Assembly: GCA_049511415.1 (NCBI GenBank)
Contig: JBEKYC010000015.1
Span: forward strand, 1 to 64,000
From: Bog-159 sp049511415
GTDB lineage: Bacteria; Acidobacteriota; Terriglobia; Bryobacterales; Bryobacteraceae
Length of the DNA stretch: 64,000 nt
Reading direction: 5' to 3'
Shown here piece by piece: positions 1 to 8,663 of this stretch (position 1 is the first letter of the stretch; each line of letters starts with the position of its first letter). A program made the position numbers and the translations under genes. The notes below the pieces were generated by a model. It was not told where the DNA came from and ran no database searches. It saw only the letters and a list, made by a program, of their open reading frames with translations.

Positions 1-432
1 ATGAAGAAGCACGGCACTTACCTGGTGCCGACGCTGTATCTGATTACCTGGATGCGCGAGAGCGGCCACTTGCCGGCAATGTTCCAAAAGAAGATGACGG
101 ACGTAAGCGCGGCTGTGCTGGAAAACCAGAAGAAGGCCGTGGCCGCGGGAGTGAAGGTGGCGCTGGGCACGGACGCGGCCGTGTATCCGCACGGGCTGAA
201 CGCGCACGAGGTGGAGGTTTATGTGACGCAACTTGGATTGACGCCGCTGGCCGCCATACAGACGGGGACGATTAATGCGGCGGATCTGATGGGCTGGTCC
301 GACCGCACGGGCACGCTGGAGCCGGGCAAGTGGGCGGATGTGATCTCGGTGGCGGGCGATCCGCTGGCGGATGTGCGGACGTTGCAGCAGGTGAAGTTTG
401 TGATGAAGGCGGGGGTCGTGTACAAGCAATAG
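1..432 (+). CDS. Amidohydrolase, C-terminal part (gene enters from the left edge)
   Basis: The frame is open from base 1 to a TAG at 430-432 and gives 143 residues that look like the C-terminal third of a metal-dependent amidohydrolase of the imidazolonepropionase/prolidase-like group. GVKVALGTDAA (about residues 50-60) fits the barrel strand carrying the last metal-binding Asp. GTLEPGKWADVISVAGDPL near the end is the turn that closes the small beta sandwich in this family. The ATG at base 1 is probably an internal Met: the family is usually about 400-450 residues and the N-terminal HxH metal motif is missing. The substrate cannot be told from this part. Confidence 0.8.
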   Translation: MKKHGTYLVPTLYLITWMRESGHLPAMFQKKMTDVSAAVLENQKKAVAAGVKVALGTDAAVYPHGLNAHEVEVYVTQLGLTPLAAIQTGTINAADLMGWSDRTGTLEPGKWADVISVAGDPLADVRTLQQVKFVMKAGVVYKQ

Positions 433-464
433 GCTAGATCGGGTACTCTGAAAACGCGTCGTTT

Positions 465-755
465 ATGGGTTCGCTTATTCTCAATTCCAGAAGTGAGGCA
501 GCCATTTGTGCGATGCAGGCGCGTGGAGACGAGGTCTCTCAGGAGGTTGTTCGGTACGTGCTGTCGTTCGGTTTGCCGGCGCCCGATCAGGAGAGGATGC
601 TGCAACTAGCGGAGCGTTCCGAGTCCGGCGAATTGACGGAGGAGGAAGGGCTGGAATTCGATAGTTATCTGCACGTCGGAAATCTGCTCGCCGTGATGCA
701 ATCTAGGGCTAGGGTCGCCCTCGGCCGGGAGGCGCGGAACAAGCCCGGCTCGTGA
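465..755 (+). CDS. Small acidic protein, partner of an HNH endonuclease
   Basis: A 96-residue protein without signal peptide or membrane segment. The C-terminal half (LTEEEGLEFDSYLHVGNLLA, then MQSRARVALGRE) matches my memory of a small conserved protein that often sits directly upstream of HNH nucleases in Acidobacteria, Planctomycetes and Cyanobacteria. Its stop overlaps the GTG of the next frame (GTGA), so the two were translationally coupled. No biochemical role is known to me. It could be a regulator or chaperone of the nuclease, but that is inference. The neighbouring nuclease gene is damaged, so this gene may now be an orphan. Confidence 0.6.
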   Translation: MGSLILNSRSEAAICAMQARGDEVSQEVVRYVLSFGLPAPDQERMLQLAERSESGELTEEEGLEFDSYLHVGNLLAVMQSRARVALGREARNKPGS

Positions 756-1159
756 GTCCGGATCTCATTGGCGCATTCGGCAGCGCGCTGGGCAACGCTG
801 CGAATACTGCCGGCTACCCGCCTTGGCGTATCCTCTCCCATTTCCACGTTGACCATATCATTGCGCGCCAACATGGAGGCGGGACCGAGCTCGAGAATCT
901 GGCCCTGGCCTGTTTACACTGCAACCGGCACAAGGGCCCGAATATCGCCGGGTGGGATTCCGCGACGAGAAAACTTGTCCGGCTGTTCCATCCAATTCGG
1001 GTCCTCGCAATCGACGATCCGGATTTCCTTGCGGTCCGGCAGGCGCTCATCGAAGAGCAGGCTTTTCAACGGACTGATGACGATCGGGGGGATCCCGATT
1101 ACCACCCGTGCGACGAACAGCATCGCACATATGAGCGGGTTATGACGTTTTGCGCGTAG
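752..1159 (+). pseudogene. HNH endonuclease with compensating frameshifts and an internal deletion
   Basis: The frame from GTG 752 to TAG 1159 (135 codons) is open and contains the HNH core FHVDHIIARQHGG and NLALACLHCNRHKG, so it comes from an HNH nuclease. The preceding zinc-knuckle region is missing in this frame. It is present in another frame at 772-843, which reads RIRQRAGQRCEYCRLPALA and then YPLPF. A one-base loss near 844 rejoins it to HVDHII, and a second shift near 768-775 is needed to join it to the start (SPDLI). Downstream, LFHP is followed at once by VLAIDDPDFLAVRQALIEE, whereas homologues as I remember them have about 25-30 residues in between. Cleavage activity is unlikely. 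The alternative is base-calling errors for the two shifts, which would not explain the deletion. Confidence 0.75.
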
Positions 1160-1259
1160 ATTCAGGTCATTCCGTCGTGCCGGCCGTGTCATCAGTTTAG
1201 CCCCGGCCCGCGCCGGCGTCGATACCTCTCGGTAGTGAACGCGGTATGATGGCCGAATT

Positions 1260-1739
1260 ATGGCTAAAGCAACCAACCCCGTCCCTCCCGGCTTCACCAC
1301 ACTGACGATTCACCTCACCGTGCCAGGCTGCGCCGATTACATCGACTTCCTAAAAGGCGCGTTCCACGCTGTCGAGATCAGCCGCTCGCCCGGACCCGGC
1401 GGCAAGCTGCTGCACGCCACCGTGAAGATCGGCGACACCATGCTGATGCTGAACGATAACTTCCCGGAAATGGGAGCGCCACCGATTGCCGAAGGCTTCT
1501 GGCCGCTGCGGCTCAACCTGTATGTTCCGGACGCGGATGCCATCTGGGCGCAGGCGCTGGCGCATGGCTGCCAGGTAGTCTTCCCGCTGCAGGATCAATT
1601 CTGGGGCGACCGCTACGGCCAGGTGCGCGATCCCAAGGGCTTCATATGGTCGATCGCCACGCACATCGAAGATCTGACTCCGGAAGAGACGCAGGAACGC
1701 GGCAAAGCCGCCATGGCGGCCATGGCCGGCCAGTCGTAA
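1260..1739 (+). CDS. VOC-superfamily protein (glyoxalase/PhnB-like)
   Basis: A 159-residue cytoplasmic protein with the paired beta-alpha-beta-beta-beta layout of the vicinal oxygen chelate superfamily. FTTLTIHLTVPGCADYIDFL (start of the first module) and FWPLRLNLYVPDADAIWAQ (start of the second) are typical, as is DRYGQVRDPKGFIWSIATH near the end, which carries the position of the C-terminal metal or substrate Glu/Asp in PhnB-like proteins. Such proteins include glyoxalases, dioxygenases and antibiotic-resistance proteins, so the reaction is open. A -10-like TATGAT lies about 12 bases before the ATG and no strong Shine-Dalgarno site is seen. Confidence 0.8.
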   Translation: MAKATNPVPPGFTTLTIHLTVPGCADYIDFLKGAFHAVEISRSPGPGGKLLHATVKIGDTMLMLNDNFPEMGAPPIAEGFWPLRLNLYVPDADAIWAQALAHGCQVVFPLQDQFWGDRYGQVRDPKGFIWSIATHIEDLTPEETQERGKAAMAAMAGQS

Positions 1740-1748
1740 CGGTCCATC

Positions 1749-2325
1749 TTACAGAATATTCACCGCCCGCGCCGCCAGCAACGCCACGGTGGTGAACGAG
1801 ATGGTGGATTGCACCATCATCATGCACTTGGCCCATCGCGAAAGCACCGGCGCGTCGGTGGGCGAAAACGCCGCTATCGCCCAGAGTCATTTGCGGAAAC
1901 AGGAACGCGCCTTCCGTGTGCCCTTCGCGCATTTCGCGCGCGTGCGGTCCGCCCGCATCCAGCCGCCAATACCACGCCGCAAACACCAAGATGTTCGAGA
2001 TCCACAACGCCGCCGCCGAGCGCAACAGATCGCGCGGCGATTCCTTGTGGCCGGGCAGAGCGGCGATCAGCAGCACGAGCGACATAATCAACGCCACGGT
2101 CACCAGGCCGGAAAGCGCGTAACCGATAGCGCGCGCGACTTCGAATCGGGATAGCCGCTGCAGCGCCGTGGCGGCTACGGAAAGTGGAGCCACCACAGCC
2201 AGGAGCAGCCATCCCGGCCCGGGTGTCAATGCCTCGGGGATGGCCCAATAGAGCCCGCACACCGAAAGGAGCGCCATCGCTACCGGCCAACGAGGTTCGT
2301 ATTGGTTCCCGGATGGATCCGCCAT
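1749..2325 (-). pseudogene. Polytopic membrane protein of unknown function, broken by a deletion/frameshift
   Basis: Reading leftwards from ATG 2325, the frame encodes four hydrophobic segments (about residues 14-30, 38-56, 65-90 and 103-120) and then GHTEGAFLFPQMTLGDSG. From about 1870 it loses sense. The adjacent frame picks up as AFSPTDAPVLSRWAKCMMMV and runs through a last hydrophobic helix to ARAVNIL and a TAA at 1749-1751. Intact relatives as I remember them have some 20-30 residues between these parts, so the junction near 1870 looks like a deletion with frame change rather than one missed base. The undamaged family is a small bacterial inner-membrane protein without assigned function. 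Four hydrophobic segments precede the break, so a stub could still be made. Confidence 0.7.
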
Positions 2326-2334
2326 ACACTCAGT

Positions 2335-4308
2335 CTACTGTTTCGCGACGAAATCCCACTCCGCGGACGCGCGTTCCACCACCCGCGGAAGGTCAGCGTT
2401 CAGCAGATAGCGTTCTTTGACTAACTCCTGCGCGGCGGTCTGCACCTTACCGAGATACTCCTGTTTGCTGTTGTAACGCTCCTCGATGGACAGGCGCGGA
2501 TCGCCTGACTTGGCGCGCTCGGCCCCGGTGCGCGCGAAGGGGATAAACGATCCAGTCATGCTATACAGCTCATCCGGCGCGCCGATTTCGGGTGAGCGCA
2601 AGTTCCAGCCGGTGTAAGTCGCCAGCGGCACGGAAGTGGCGGGCATGCGGATGCCGGATGTCTCATTACCATCCGCATCCACCTGCGGCAGACGCATGGG
2701 AAATGGCCGGCCCACTTTGGGTGGCTCGATGGTGGCGATCCCGGCCGTGCGGAACTCTTCGCCGTAGTCCGCGTGCCAGGCCTGTTGAATAATGGCAGGG
2801 AACGCGATGCCTGGGATCTTCGGGAAGCGCACGTCAGTGAGCGGCGTCAGGCTGCCGTCAGCCATCTTCGGATATTGTGACGGCGGCGGTTCCACACCAT
2901 CTTTCACCCATTGATCCATCGCCACCAGCAGGGCCCGCATGGGCCAGCGCCAGTTGTTGGGATTGGGCAGGTTTTGCGCGTCGCCGCGCTTTGGGGGGAA
3001 CGCGCTGGGGCCGTGCTGGCATCCGGCAAGGAAATAGATGCGGGTGCTGCGCGGCAGCGGCGCATCATGCTGGCCGTCGATGGTGGTGTGTATCAACGAG
3101 GCGGCGCGTCCATAGTATTCGTAAGCCGTATCCGTATAGAAGATCTTGGGCGCCAGCAGAGCCGGTGTGGCGTGCGCCAGCAGGCCATCCGTGATCCCCG
3201 TATCCGGGTCGGTCTCCGGCAGATCGGTGAAGGGGAAGATGTCGGTCGGATAAAAGGTATTCAGAAACGGATGCCCGTCGCGCGACGGCTGCGCGAAGCG
3301 GTAGTTGAAGCTCCCGCGCCCCGCGCCCGCGACGTGCGCCAGGATACCGTCGAAAACCTTGCGGCCCTTTTCGTCCTGATTGAAGCCGAAATAAACAAAT
3401 GTGCGCAGAAATCGGCCGCTTTGCGAAACGCCGAAACCATAGGCTTGTTTGATGAAGCTGAAATGATCGCCGAGCACTGTATCGGCGGGAATACCGTATT
3501 TGAAAAACGAGATCAGATCGCGCACCGCCGCGGGGCCCAGCCCGACGATTGGCGGATCTTGCGCCGTGTACACGAGCTCGTAAATCCTGCCAGGCTCGAA
3601 ACCGGCCGGCATCACGACGTGTGAGGAGCTTTCGATATGCCAGGCTTCGCGCGGGACGGTGCGGCGCGGCCCGTCCGCATGATCGCGCATGGTAAGGGTC
3701 AAGCCAGGATCGTGCGGATTCGATACTGGATAAGCGATCTGCGCGCGATCCCCCAGCGACTGGCGAACCTCGCGGCGGTCCACGGTGATTTCCGCGCGGA
3801 CCAATCCACGGATGCCTTTGGCTACGGGCGCATACAGGCGCAGCAAACCAGGGCCGGGGGGCACATCGAACTCCCACCCTAGCCAGACCAGCGTGTAGCC
3901 CCGATCGAGCAGGAAGCCGTCGCCGAATTCCCCATCCATGCCGGAACGCGGCGCGCCGGAGAGATCGAACACGTTCAGCATGCCCCGGCCGCCTCGGTTC
4001 GACACCTCAAACAGCACCGCATGATTGCCGTGCGCGGGATCACGCGGCTTCAGGCAGTAGAAATCGGCGGAGAACTCCACCAGACCATCCGGGTTACGCG
4101 GCGCTTTTGCAATGTCCGCGATGATGCGGTTGGCGGGCAGGTTCGGATCCACCGCGAAGTATGCCTTGCCCACGATGCGTTCGTAAGAACCCGCGGCGAA
4201 AGACTTGCCGTCCAGCACGTCGCTTCGCTCGGAAACTTCGATACGGAGGAGCGATGCCGGCAACAGGACCGGCAGGCAAACGGACAGTATCCATGCGCGT
4301 TTGAGCAT
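2335..4308 (-). CDS. Secreted alpha/beta-hydrolase domain protein
   Basis: 657 residues with an N-terminal signal peptide (MLKRAWILSVCLPVLLPASL). The body matches the large alpha/beta hydrolase domain family found in Acidobacteria and Proteobacteria (Abhydrolase_10-like). GFGVSQSGRFLR (about residue 290) is the nucleophile elbow G-x-S-x-S/G, and the YFLAGCQHGP and WHADYGEEF stretches lie in the C-terminal half where the His would fall. Substrates are unknown; related proteins are annotated as esterases or amidases. The stop lies ten bases from the start of the broken membrane gene downstream, so the two may have been cotranscribed. About 40 bases separate its start from the stop of the NUDIX gene upstream, so a shared operon is possible. 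Confidence 0.75.
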   Translation of the reverse strand: MLKRAWILSVCLPVLLPASLLRIEVSERSDVLDGKSFAAGSYERIVGKAYFAVDPNLPANRIIADIAKAPRNPDGLVEFSADFYCLKPRDPAHGNHAVLFEVSNRGGRGMLNVFDLSGAPRSGMDGEFGDGFLLDRGYTLVWLGWEFDVPPGPGLLRLYAPVAKGIRGLVRAEITVDRREVRQSLGDRAQIAYPVSNPHDPGLTLTMRDHADGPRRTVPREAWHIESSSHVVMPAGFEPGRIYELVYTAQDPPIVGLGPAAVRDLISFFKYGIPADTVLGDHFSFIKQAYGFGVSQSGRFLRTFVYFGFNQDEKGRKVFDGILAHVAGAGRGSFNYRFAQPSRDGHPFLNTFYPTDIFPFTDLPETDPDTGITDGLLAHATPALLAPKIFYTDTAYEYYGRAASLIHTTIDGQHDAPLPRSTRIYFLAGCQHGPSAFPPKRGDAQNLPNPNNWRWPMRALLVAMDQWVKDGVEPPPSQYPKMADGSLTPLTDVRFPKIPGIAFPAIIQQAWHADYGEEFRTAGIATIEPPKVGRPFPMRLPQVDADGNETSGIRMPATSVPLATYTGWNLRSPEIGAPDELYSMTGSFIPFARTGAERAKSGDPRLSIEERYNSKQEYLGKVQTAAQELVKERYLLNADLPRVVERASAEWDFVAKQ

Positions 4309-4347
4309 GGGAATATCTTAGATCAATTTGCGCGGCCCAGCGCCAAA

Positions 4348-4965
4348 CTAATCGAAATCTGTGGGCCAGTCCGGATTTCGATAGTGTTCGAAGAAGCGGT
4401 GGATCTGCCCGGCTGTAACTCGCGAGACGGACAGCTCCGGGAGTTCCGCCTCGGCGAACCAACTGACGCCGGAGGTTTCGTTACTCACGGCGGCGTCTCC
4501 GCCAATCAGCTCGCAGCGGAAGAACAACTTATAAGCATGAAACGCGATGGGGGGATGGCCATGCAAATTGCGGTCGTATGCCGCCAGGAGCTTGACAGCG
4601 CGCGTCTGGTAACCGGACTCTTCGCGCGTTTCGCGCGTGGCGGCCTGCGCGGGCGATTCGCCGATATCGGCCCATCCGCCGGGCAGGGTCCAGCCGCCGT
4701 CTTCGCGCTCCCGCACCAGCAGGATGCGATCGTCGCCGAAGACGGCCGCGCGCACGTCCACCTTGGGAGTGGCGTAGCCGGTCTGGCATGCGAACAAATC
4801 GCGCACGGCGGCAATATCGCAGCCCGCGCTGCCGGCCATCATCTGCGCCGCAATCTCGCGCACGGCTTCATAGCGCTCGCGATCGTACAGGTGCGGGTCG
4901 TAGGCCAAGCCGCTCTGCGCGATGCCTTGCAATCGCTGCGCCCAATCCAGCCATTTGGCCTGCAT
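4348..4965 (-). CDS. NUDIX hydrolase (ADP-ribose pyrophosphatase-like, with Nudix_N domain)
   Basis: 205 residues. The N-terminal 60 residues (WLDWAQRLQGIAQSGLAY and following) are the helical Nudix_N region seen in ADP-ribose pyrophosphatase-like proteins. The NUDIX box follows as GWADIGES and then TRETREESGY, with the catalytic Glu pair intact. It should hydrolyse a nucleoside diphosphate linked to another group, probably ADP-ribose or a nucleotide sugar. The start is set at ATG 4965 because this ATG overlaps the TGA of tsaB (TGATG) and AAGGAG sits eight bases upstream; a start at 4980 would lie inside tsaB and lacks such a site. Coupling to tsaB suggests a housekeeping role. Confidence 0.88.
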   Translation of the reverse strand: MQAKWLDWAQRLQGIAQSGLAYDPHLYDRERYEAVREIAAQMMAGSAGCDIAAVRDLFACQTGYATPKVDVRAAVFGDDRILLVREREDGGWTLPGGWADIGESPAQAATRETREESGYQTRAVKLLAAYDRNLHGHPPIAFHAYKLFFRCELIGGDAAVSNETSGVSWFAEAELPELSVSRVTAGQIHRFFEHYRNPDWPTDFD

Positions 4966-5639
4966 CAATACTCCTTCCAAAACAGCTCGGCGTCGGAGCG
5001 GCGCACATAGTTGGCGTCGATGGCGGCGGGGTCCCGCGCCCGTCCGGCTGCCAGTTCCTTTTCTCCGATCCGCGCGATAGCCGCCGCCTGAGCGCGCGGC
5101 GCGGTAGTGACCAGCGCCTGCGCGAAGCGGGTTCCAGCCAGCGCCGGCGCAAACGGTTCAAAATCGGTGGCGACAAACTCGATTTCGCAGGCGGGCAACG
5201 TTGCCAGCCACTTCGGGAACGGCATTACGGTTTCGGGCATCACGATCCCGCCATCGGCGTCATATACCGCGCCGTAGACCTCGCCGCGGCGCGCATCCAG
5301 CACCGTGGCGCGCAAAGGCGCCGCTCCGAAAGTCGCCATGGCGGCCAGATTCGAAACCGCCACTACCGGCCTGCCCGTGGCGGCCGCCAGCCCTTTCACG
5401 CAGGCCAATCCTATGCGCACGCCGGTGAACGATCCGGGACCCGAGGCGGCCGCGAAACAATCGATATCCGCAATGTTCCGGCCATGCCGCTCCAGTAATT
5501 GCGCCAGGCGTCCGAAAAGAATCTGGCCGAATCCCTCGGGTGAGTGCAGCAGAATCTCGTCCTCGACATCGCCGCCGCGTACCAGGGCCACGCTGCCGAA
5601 TTCGTGCGTGGTATCCACGCCCAGAATCAGTTGATTCAC
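4965..5639 (-). CDS. tsaB: tRNA threonylcarbamoyladenosine biosynthesis protein TsaB
   Basis: 224 residues with the ASKHA-fold start LILGVDTTHEFGSVALV and the TsaB hallmark SGPGSFTGVRIGLACVKGLA (about residues 66-85). TsaB is the non-catalytic partner of TsaD and TsaE in making t6A37 on tRNAs reading ANN codons and acts in the cytoplasm. The GTG start overlaps the stop of the upstream secreted-protein gene by four bases (GTGA), and the stop overlaps the NUDIX start, so the three genes form one tight transcriptional unit. Its length is normal for the family. No tsaD or tsaE is visible in the window. Confidence 0.92.
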   Translation of the reverse strand: MNQLILGVDTTHEFGSVALVRGGDVEDEILLHSPEGFGQILFGRLAQLLERHGRNIADIDCFAAASGPGSFTGVRIGLACVKGLAAATGRPVVAVSNLAAMATFGAAPLRATVLDARRGEVYGAVYDADGGIVMPETVMPFPKWLATLPACEIEFVATDFEPFAPALAGTRFAQALVTTAPRAQAAAIARIGEKELAAGRARDPAAIDANYVRRSDAELFWKEY

Positions 5640-7480
5640 TTGTTCAGTTGAAAAGTCTTATCGAGGCTGTAGACTTTGCCGTTGGCGTTCATGCCGTAGA
5701 CGCGCAGATCCATCACGGCCGGATAATTGACCGCGATGTGCGGGGGGAAGCTGAGCGTGCCTTTTTCGCCCGTGCCGAGGACGCGGTATCCTTCGCCATC
5801 CACGGTGGTCTCGCCGGTCCACAACCACATCATGCTGCGCGTGGCGCGCGTCTCGCGCTTGAATTTGGCGGCAAAGGCCGGCGGCTTGGATTCGGAAATT
5901 TCGATCGGCGCGGGCTGCTCGATTTCGAACGGCACCTTTTGCAGGCTCTGCTCCACCACCTGCATGGCGATGCGGCGCGATTCAAATTTGTAAGACTTCA
6001 GCATGCCTACCTTGTGGCCTTCGCGGGATACATGCAGCAGCCAGTCGTGCGAGCGATCCGGCGGCTCGCCATTGAAATGCTCGCCATGAAAGCCCTTCTT
6101 GTCCTTGATCTCATCGCCATCCGCGGGATCGATCCAGGACACTTCGTAATTGTGATTTTCGACCAGCAACTCTACCGGACCGGGATTTTCCACGTAGACG
6201 ATGTACTCGGCCTCTTCGAGCGCCACGGCGCGGCCGTTATCCACGTCGAAATAAGGCTCCAACTCCCAGTGGCGCGCGTTGACGAACAGGTTGTACCAGA
6301 CGGTCATAGCTTTGACGCCGGGCGCATCCAGATAGCGGGGGTCGGGGGCGATGTTGGCCGCGCCGGCGGTTCCGGTGTTGAAGTAAGTGGGGTAATCGCC
6401 ATCCATGACTGCGTTCCACAAACGATGGCGAAACGCATCGCTATCGCCGTCGTCCGGTTGCGGTTTTCCGGCGCCCGAATCCTCGCCGGCAAACTTCAAA
6501 TTCACGAAGGGAGTTGGGAAGAGTTGATGCTCGATGGCGCATACCTGGTCGTTGCCGGTGTGATGCGATACGAAGTCCATCCAGCCGTCGTCCATCAGCG
6601 ATCCGGATGTGGCGGTATTGGCGCTGGTGCGCGGATGCCCGTATGGGTCGTTCTGCTTGATCAGCGCGCCGAGCTCTTTCATCAGGACGCGGCCGTTGTC
6701 GTAGGTTTCAAACGCTTCCAGGCCCTGCCAAGTCACATTAAATGGTGCATAGCGTCCCACGATGTAGTTGACGTAACGCTGGCGCTGCTGCCAATCGGGG
6801 AAGAGCCGCAAGAGCTGGTTTTGCGGACCGGCCAGGATCAGGTCGGCCACCATACCCTTCTGGTTCATGTAGCGAATGGCCTGGTCCAGGCGCTGGAAAT
6901 ACTCGGGATTGGGCCGGTCCGGAGAGGTAAATGCCCGCGCCGTTTGATCGCCCGAGGCCAGCACCAGGCCCCGCATGTGGTTGAATTTCTGCGCGGCGCG
7001 GGCGTCCACGATGCGTTGGAACAAGGCCGGATCGAGGGTTGCCAGGGGATACAAGGTGTCCCCCATCCACAGGTGCGGCTGATTGCCCTCGGTCCAGGCC
7101 CAGTGGTGCACGTTGGCGACGCGCACAAATCCCGGCGCATCGGAAGCCGCCGCGGTGAAAGATCCGCTTTCACCGTCCCAGCGTTTGACGTTGCTGGTGA
7201 GGCGCCAGAGCCACTCGCCCGCTTCGGTAGGCGCGAAGCGAATCAGCAGCCGTTGGCCGCCATCCCAGAATGCCGGCAGTTTGAAGGTGTGAAAATGCGG
7301 CGATCGGAATTCGGCGTGCAGTTCCACGTCGGCGTACGGATTGGGGTGCGCGGCGGCCTCCTGCGGATTGAGATCGAAGACAAACTCACAGGGCGTGTAG
7401 GCCGGCGTATTGTTGCACGTTGCCTGAGCGAACAGGGAGAGAGCGATGCTCGCGAGCAGAAACAGGCGGAGGAGAGGCAT
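5636..7480 (-). CDS. Secreted DUF5060/apiosidase-like glycoside-hydrolase-type protein
   Basis: 614 residues with signal peptide (MPLLRLFLLASIALSLFAQA). Residues about 25-100 form an N-terminal beta-sandwich of the DUF5060 type (YADVELHAEFRSPHFHTFKL, then FWDGGQRLLIRFAPTEAGEW). The centre (WMGDTLYPLATLDPALFQ through HMRGLVLASGD and YFQRLDQAIRYMNQKGMVAD) reads as a TIM-barrel resembling DUF4038/apiosidase-like enzymes. A C-terminal beta domain follows (ALEEAEYIVYVENPGPVELL). The likely role is hydrolysis of a plant cell-wall side chain outside the cytoplasm, but the substrate is inference. It is the first gene of the tsaB-NUDIX unit, with a 70-base divergent gap from hemH. Confidence 0.78.
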   Translation of the reverse strand: MPLLRLFLLASIALSLFAQATCNNTPAYTPCEFVFDLNPQEAAAHPNPYADVELHAEFRSPHFHTFKLPAFWDGGQRLLIRFAPTEAGEWLWRLTSNVKRWDGESGSFTAAASDAPGFVRVANVHHWAWTEGNQPHLWMGDTLYPLATLDPALFQRIVDARAAQKFNHMRGLVLASGDQTARAFTSPDRPNPEYFQRLDQAIRYMNQKGMVADLILAGPQNQLLRLFPDWQQRQRYVNYIVGRYAPFNVTWQGLEAFETYDNGRVLMKELGALIKQNDPYGHPRTSANTATSGSLMDDGWMDFVSHHTGNDQVCAIEHQLFPTPFVNLKFAGEDSGAGKPQPDDGDSDAFRHRLWNAVMDGDYPTYFNTGTAGAANIAPDPRYLDAPGVKAMTVWYNLFVNARHWELEPYFDVDNGRAVALEEAEYIVYVENPGPVELLVENHNYEVSWIDPADGDEIKDKKGFHGEHFNGEPPDRSHDWLLHVSREGHKVGMLKSYKFESRRIAMQVVEQSLQKVPFEIEQPAPIEISESKPPAFAAKFKRETRATRSMMWLWTGETTVDGEGYRVLGTGEKGTLSFPPHIAVNYPAVMDLRVYGMNANGKVYSLDKTFQLNK

Positions 7481-7549
7481 CCTTTCTAGTGTAATCTGCG
7501 TAGCGCGGACGATTGCGCGTCGAATCTCTGGTAAACTCTGCTAATCGGG

Positions 7550-8539
7550 ATGTCCAAACTGGGGGTCGTGCTGTTTCAGCTTGGTGGGCCAGACTCACTC
7601 GAGGCCATTGAGCCATTTCTCTATAACCTGTTCAGCGATCCGGATATCATCGACTTCCCGTTCGCGCGCCTGGCGCGCCAGCCTCTGGCGCGGCTGATCG
7701 CTGCCACCCGCGCCCGTCACGTGGCTCGCCATTATGCCGAAATCGGGGGACGTTCGCCCATCCGCGAATTTACGGAGCGGCAGGCGCGCGCCCTGGAAGC
7801 CGATTTACGCCGCGATTTCGACGCGCGCGTCGTCGTAGCCATGCGCTATTGGCATCCATTTACCGCGGAAGCCCTGCAAGAAATCGAGTCGCATGCTCCG
7901 GCGGATCTGATCCTTTTGCCGCTCTATCCGCAATATTCGCGCACCACCACCGGAAGCAGCGTCAACGAATGGAAACGGCGCTTTCATCCGAATGGTTGGC
8001 AGCCTCGCGTGCAGACAATCGGCAGCTTTTATGACGATGCCGCATATATCGAGACACTCGCGGCGAATATTGACGAGGCGATCGGCGGTTTTGACGAACC
8101 GGCGGAAGTCGATATAGTCTTCAGCGCGCACAGCGTGCCGATGTCCGTAATTGCCGCGGGCGATCCTTACCAGCGCCACATCGAACGCACCATGGAACTG
8201 GTGTGTCAGCTTGGCGGCTGGCCGGCACGACGGCATCTCTGCTATCAGAGCAAGGTCGGCGCGTCCAAGTGGCTGCAGCCTTCCATGCACGCTACCCTGA
8301 AGCGACTGGCCGATGCCGGCAGCCGCCGCGTGCTGGTAGTGCCGATCTCGTTTGTCTCCGATCATGTGGAGACCCTGCACGAAATCGATATCGAGCATCG
8401 CGCGGAGGCCCACCGTTTGGGTATTCGGGATTACCGCATGCTGCCCGGACTGAATGACTCGCCCCGATTTATCGCCGTATTAGGCGGCCTGGTGCGCGCG
8501 TGTATAACTCAAACTTCGCGGGCCGCCGCGCGTGTCTGA
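7550..8539 (+). CDS. hemH: Ferrochelatase
   Basis: 329 residues covering the whole ferrochelatase fold. LGVVLFQLGGPDSLEAIEPF at the N-terminus, LPLYPQYSRTTTGSS in the middle and FSAHSVPM with the metal-site His (about residue 187) are all present. LCYQSKVGASKWLQPS and the Glu in HVETLHEIDIEH complete the signature. It inserts Fe2+ into protoporphyrin (or coproporphyrin) in the last steps of heme synthesis. Heme demand is clear from the cytochrome at the right end. No other heme-synthesis gene is next to it. It is divergent from the secreted protein at 5636-7480, with a short gap holding a weak -10-like TAAACT. Confidence 0.95.
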   Translation: MSKLGVVLFQLGGPDSLEAIEPFLYNLFSDPDIIDFPFARLARQPLARLIAATRARHVARHYAEIGGRSPIREFTERQARALEADLRRDFDARVVVAMRYWHPFTAEALQEIESHAPADLILLPLYPQYSRTTTGSSVNEWKRRFHPNGWQPRVQTIGSFYDDAAYIETLAANIDEAIGGFDEPAEVDIVFSAHSVPMSVIAAGDPYQRHIERTMELVCQLGGWPARRHLCYQSKVGASKWLQPSMHATLKRLADAGSRRVLVVPISFVSDHVETLHEIDIEHRAEAHRLGIRDYRMLPGLNDSPRFIAVLGGLVRACITQTSRAAARV

Positions 8540-8663
8540 AGCAGTACTAATTGCAGGCATTTGTCGTAAAAACAGCGAAAACATTCCGCAATTATGCTAA
8601 TATTTTCTTATTCCTGAATCGACCGCCTTGTTGTCGGGCGCATCAGGCCAAGGAGACGAGGCC

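Noticed and set aside
5540..7489. A 649-codon open frame on the plus strand, antisense to the apiosidase-like gene
   Set aside because: Low-complexity, rich in Arg, His, Val and Ala with no domain, exactly opposite a gene with signal peptide and conserved motifs; it arises from GC-rich codon bias.
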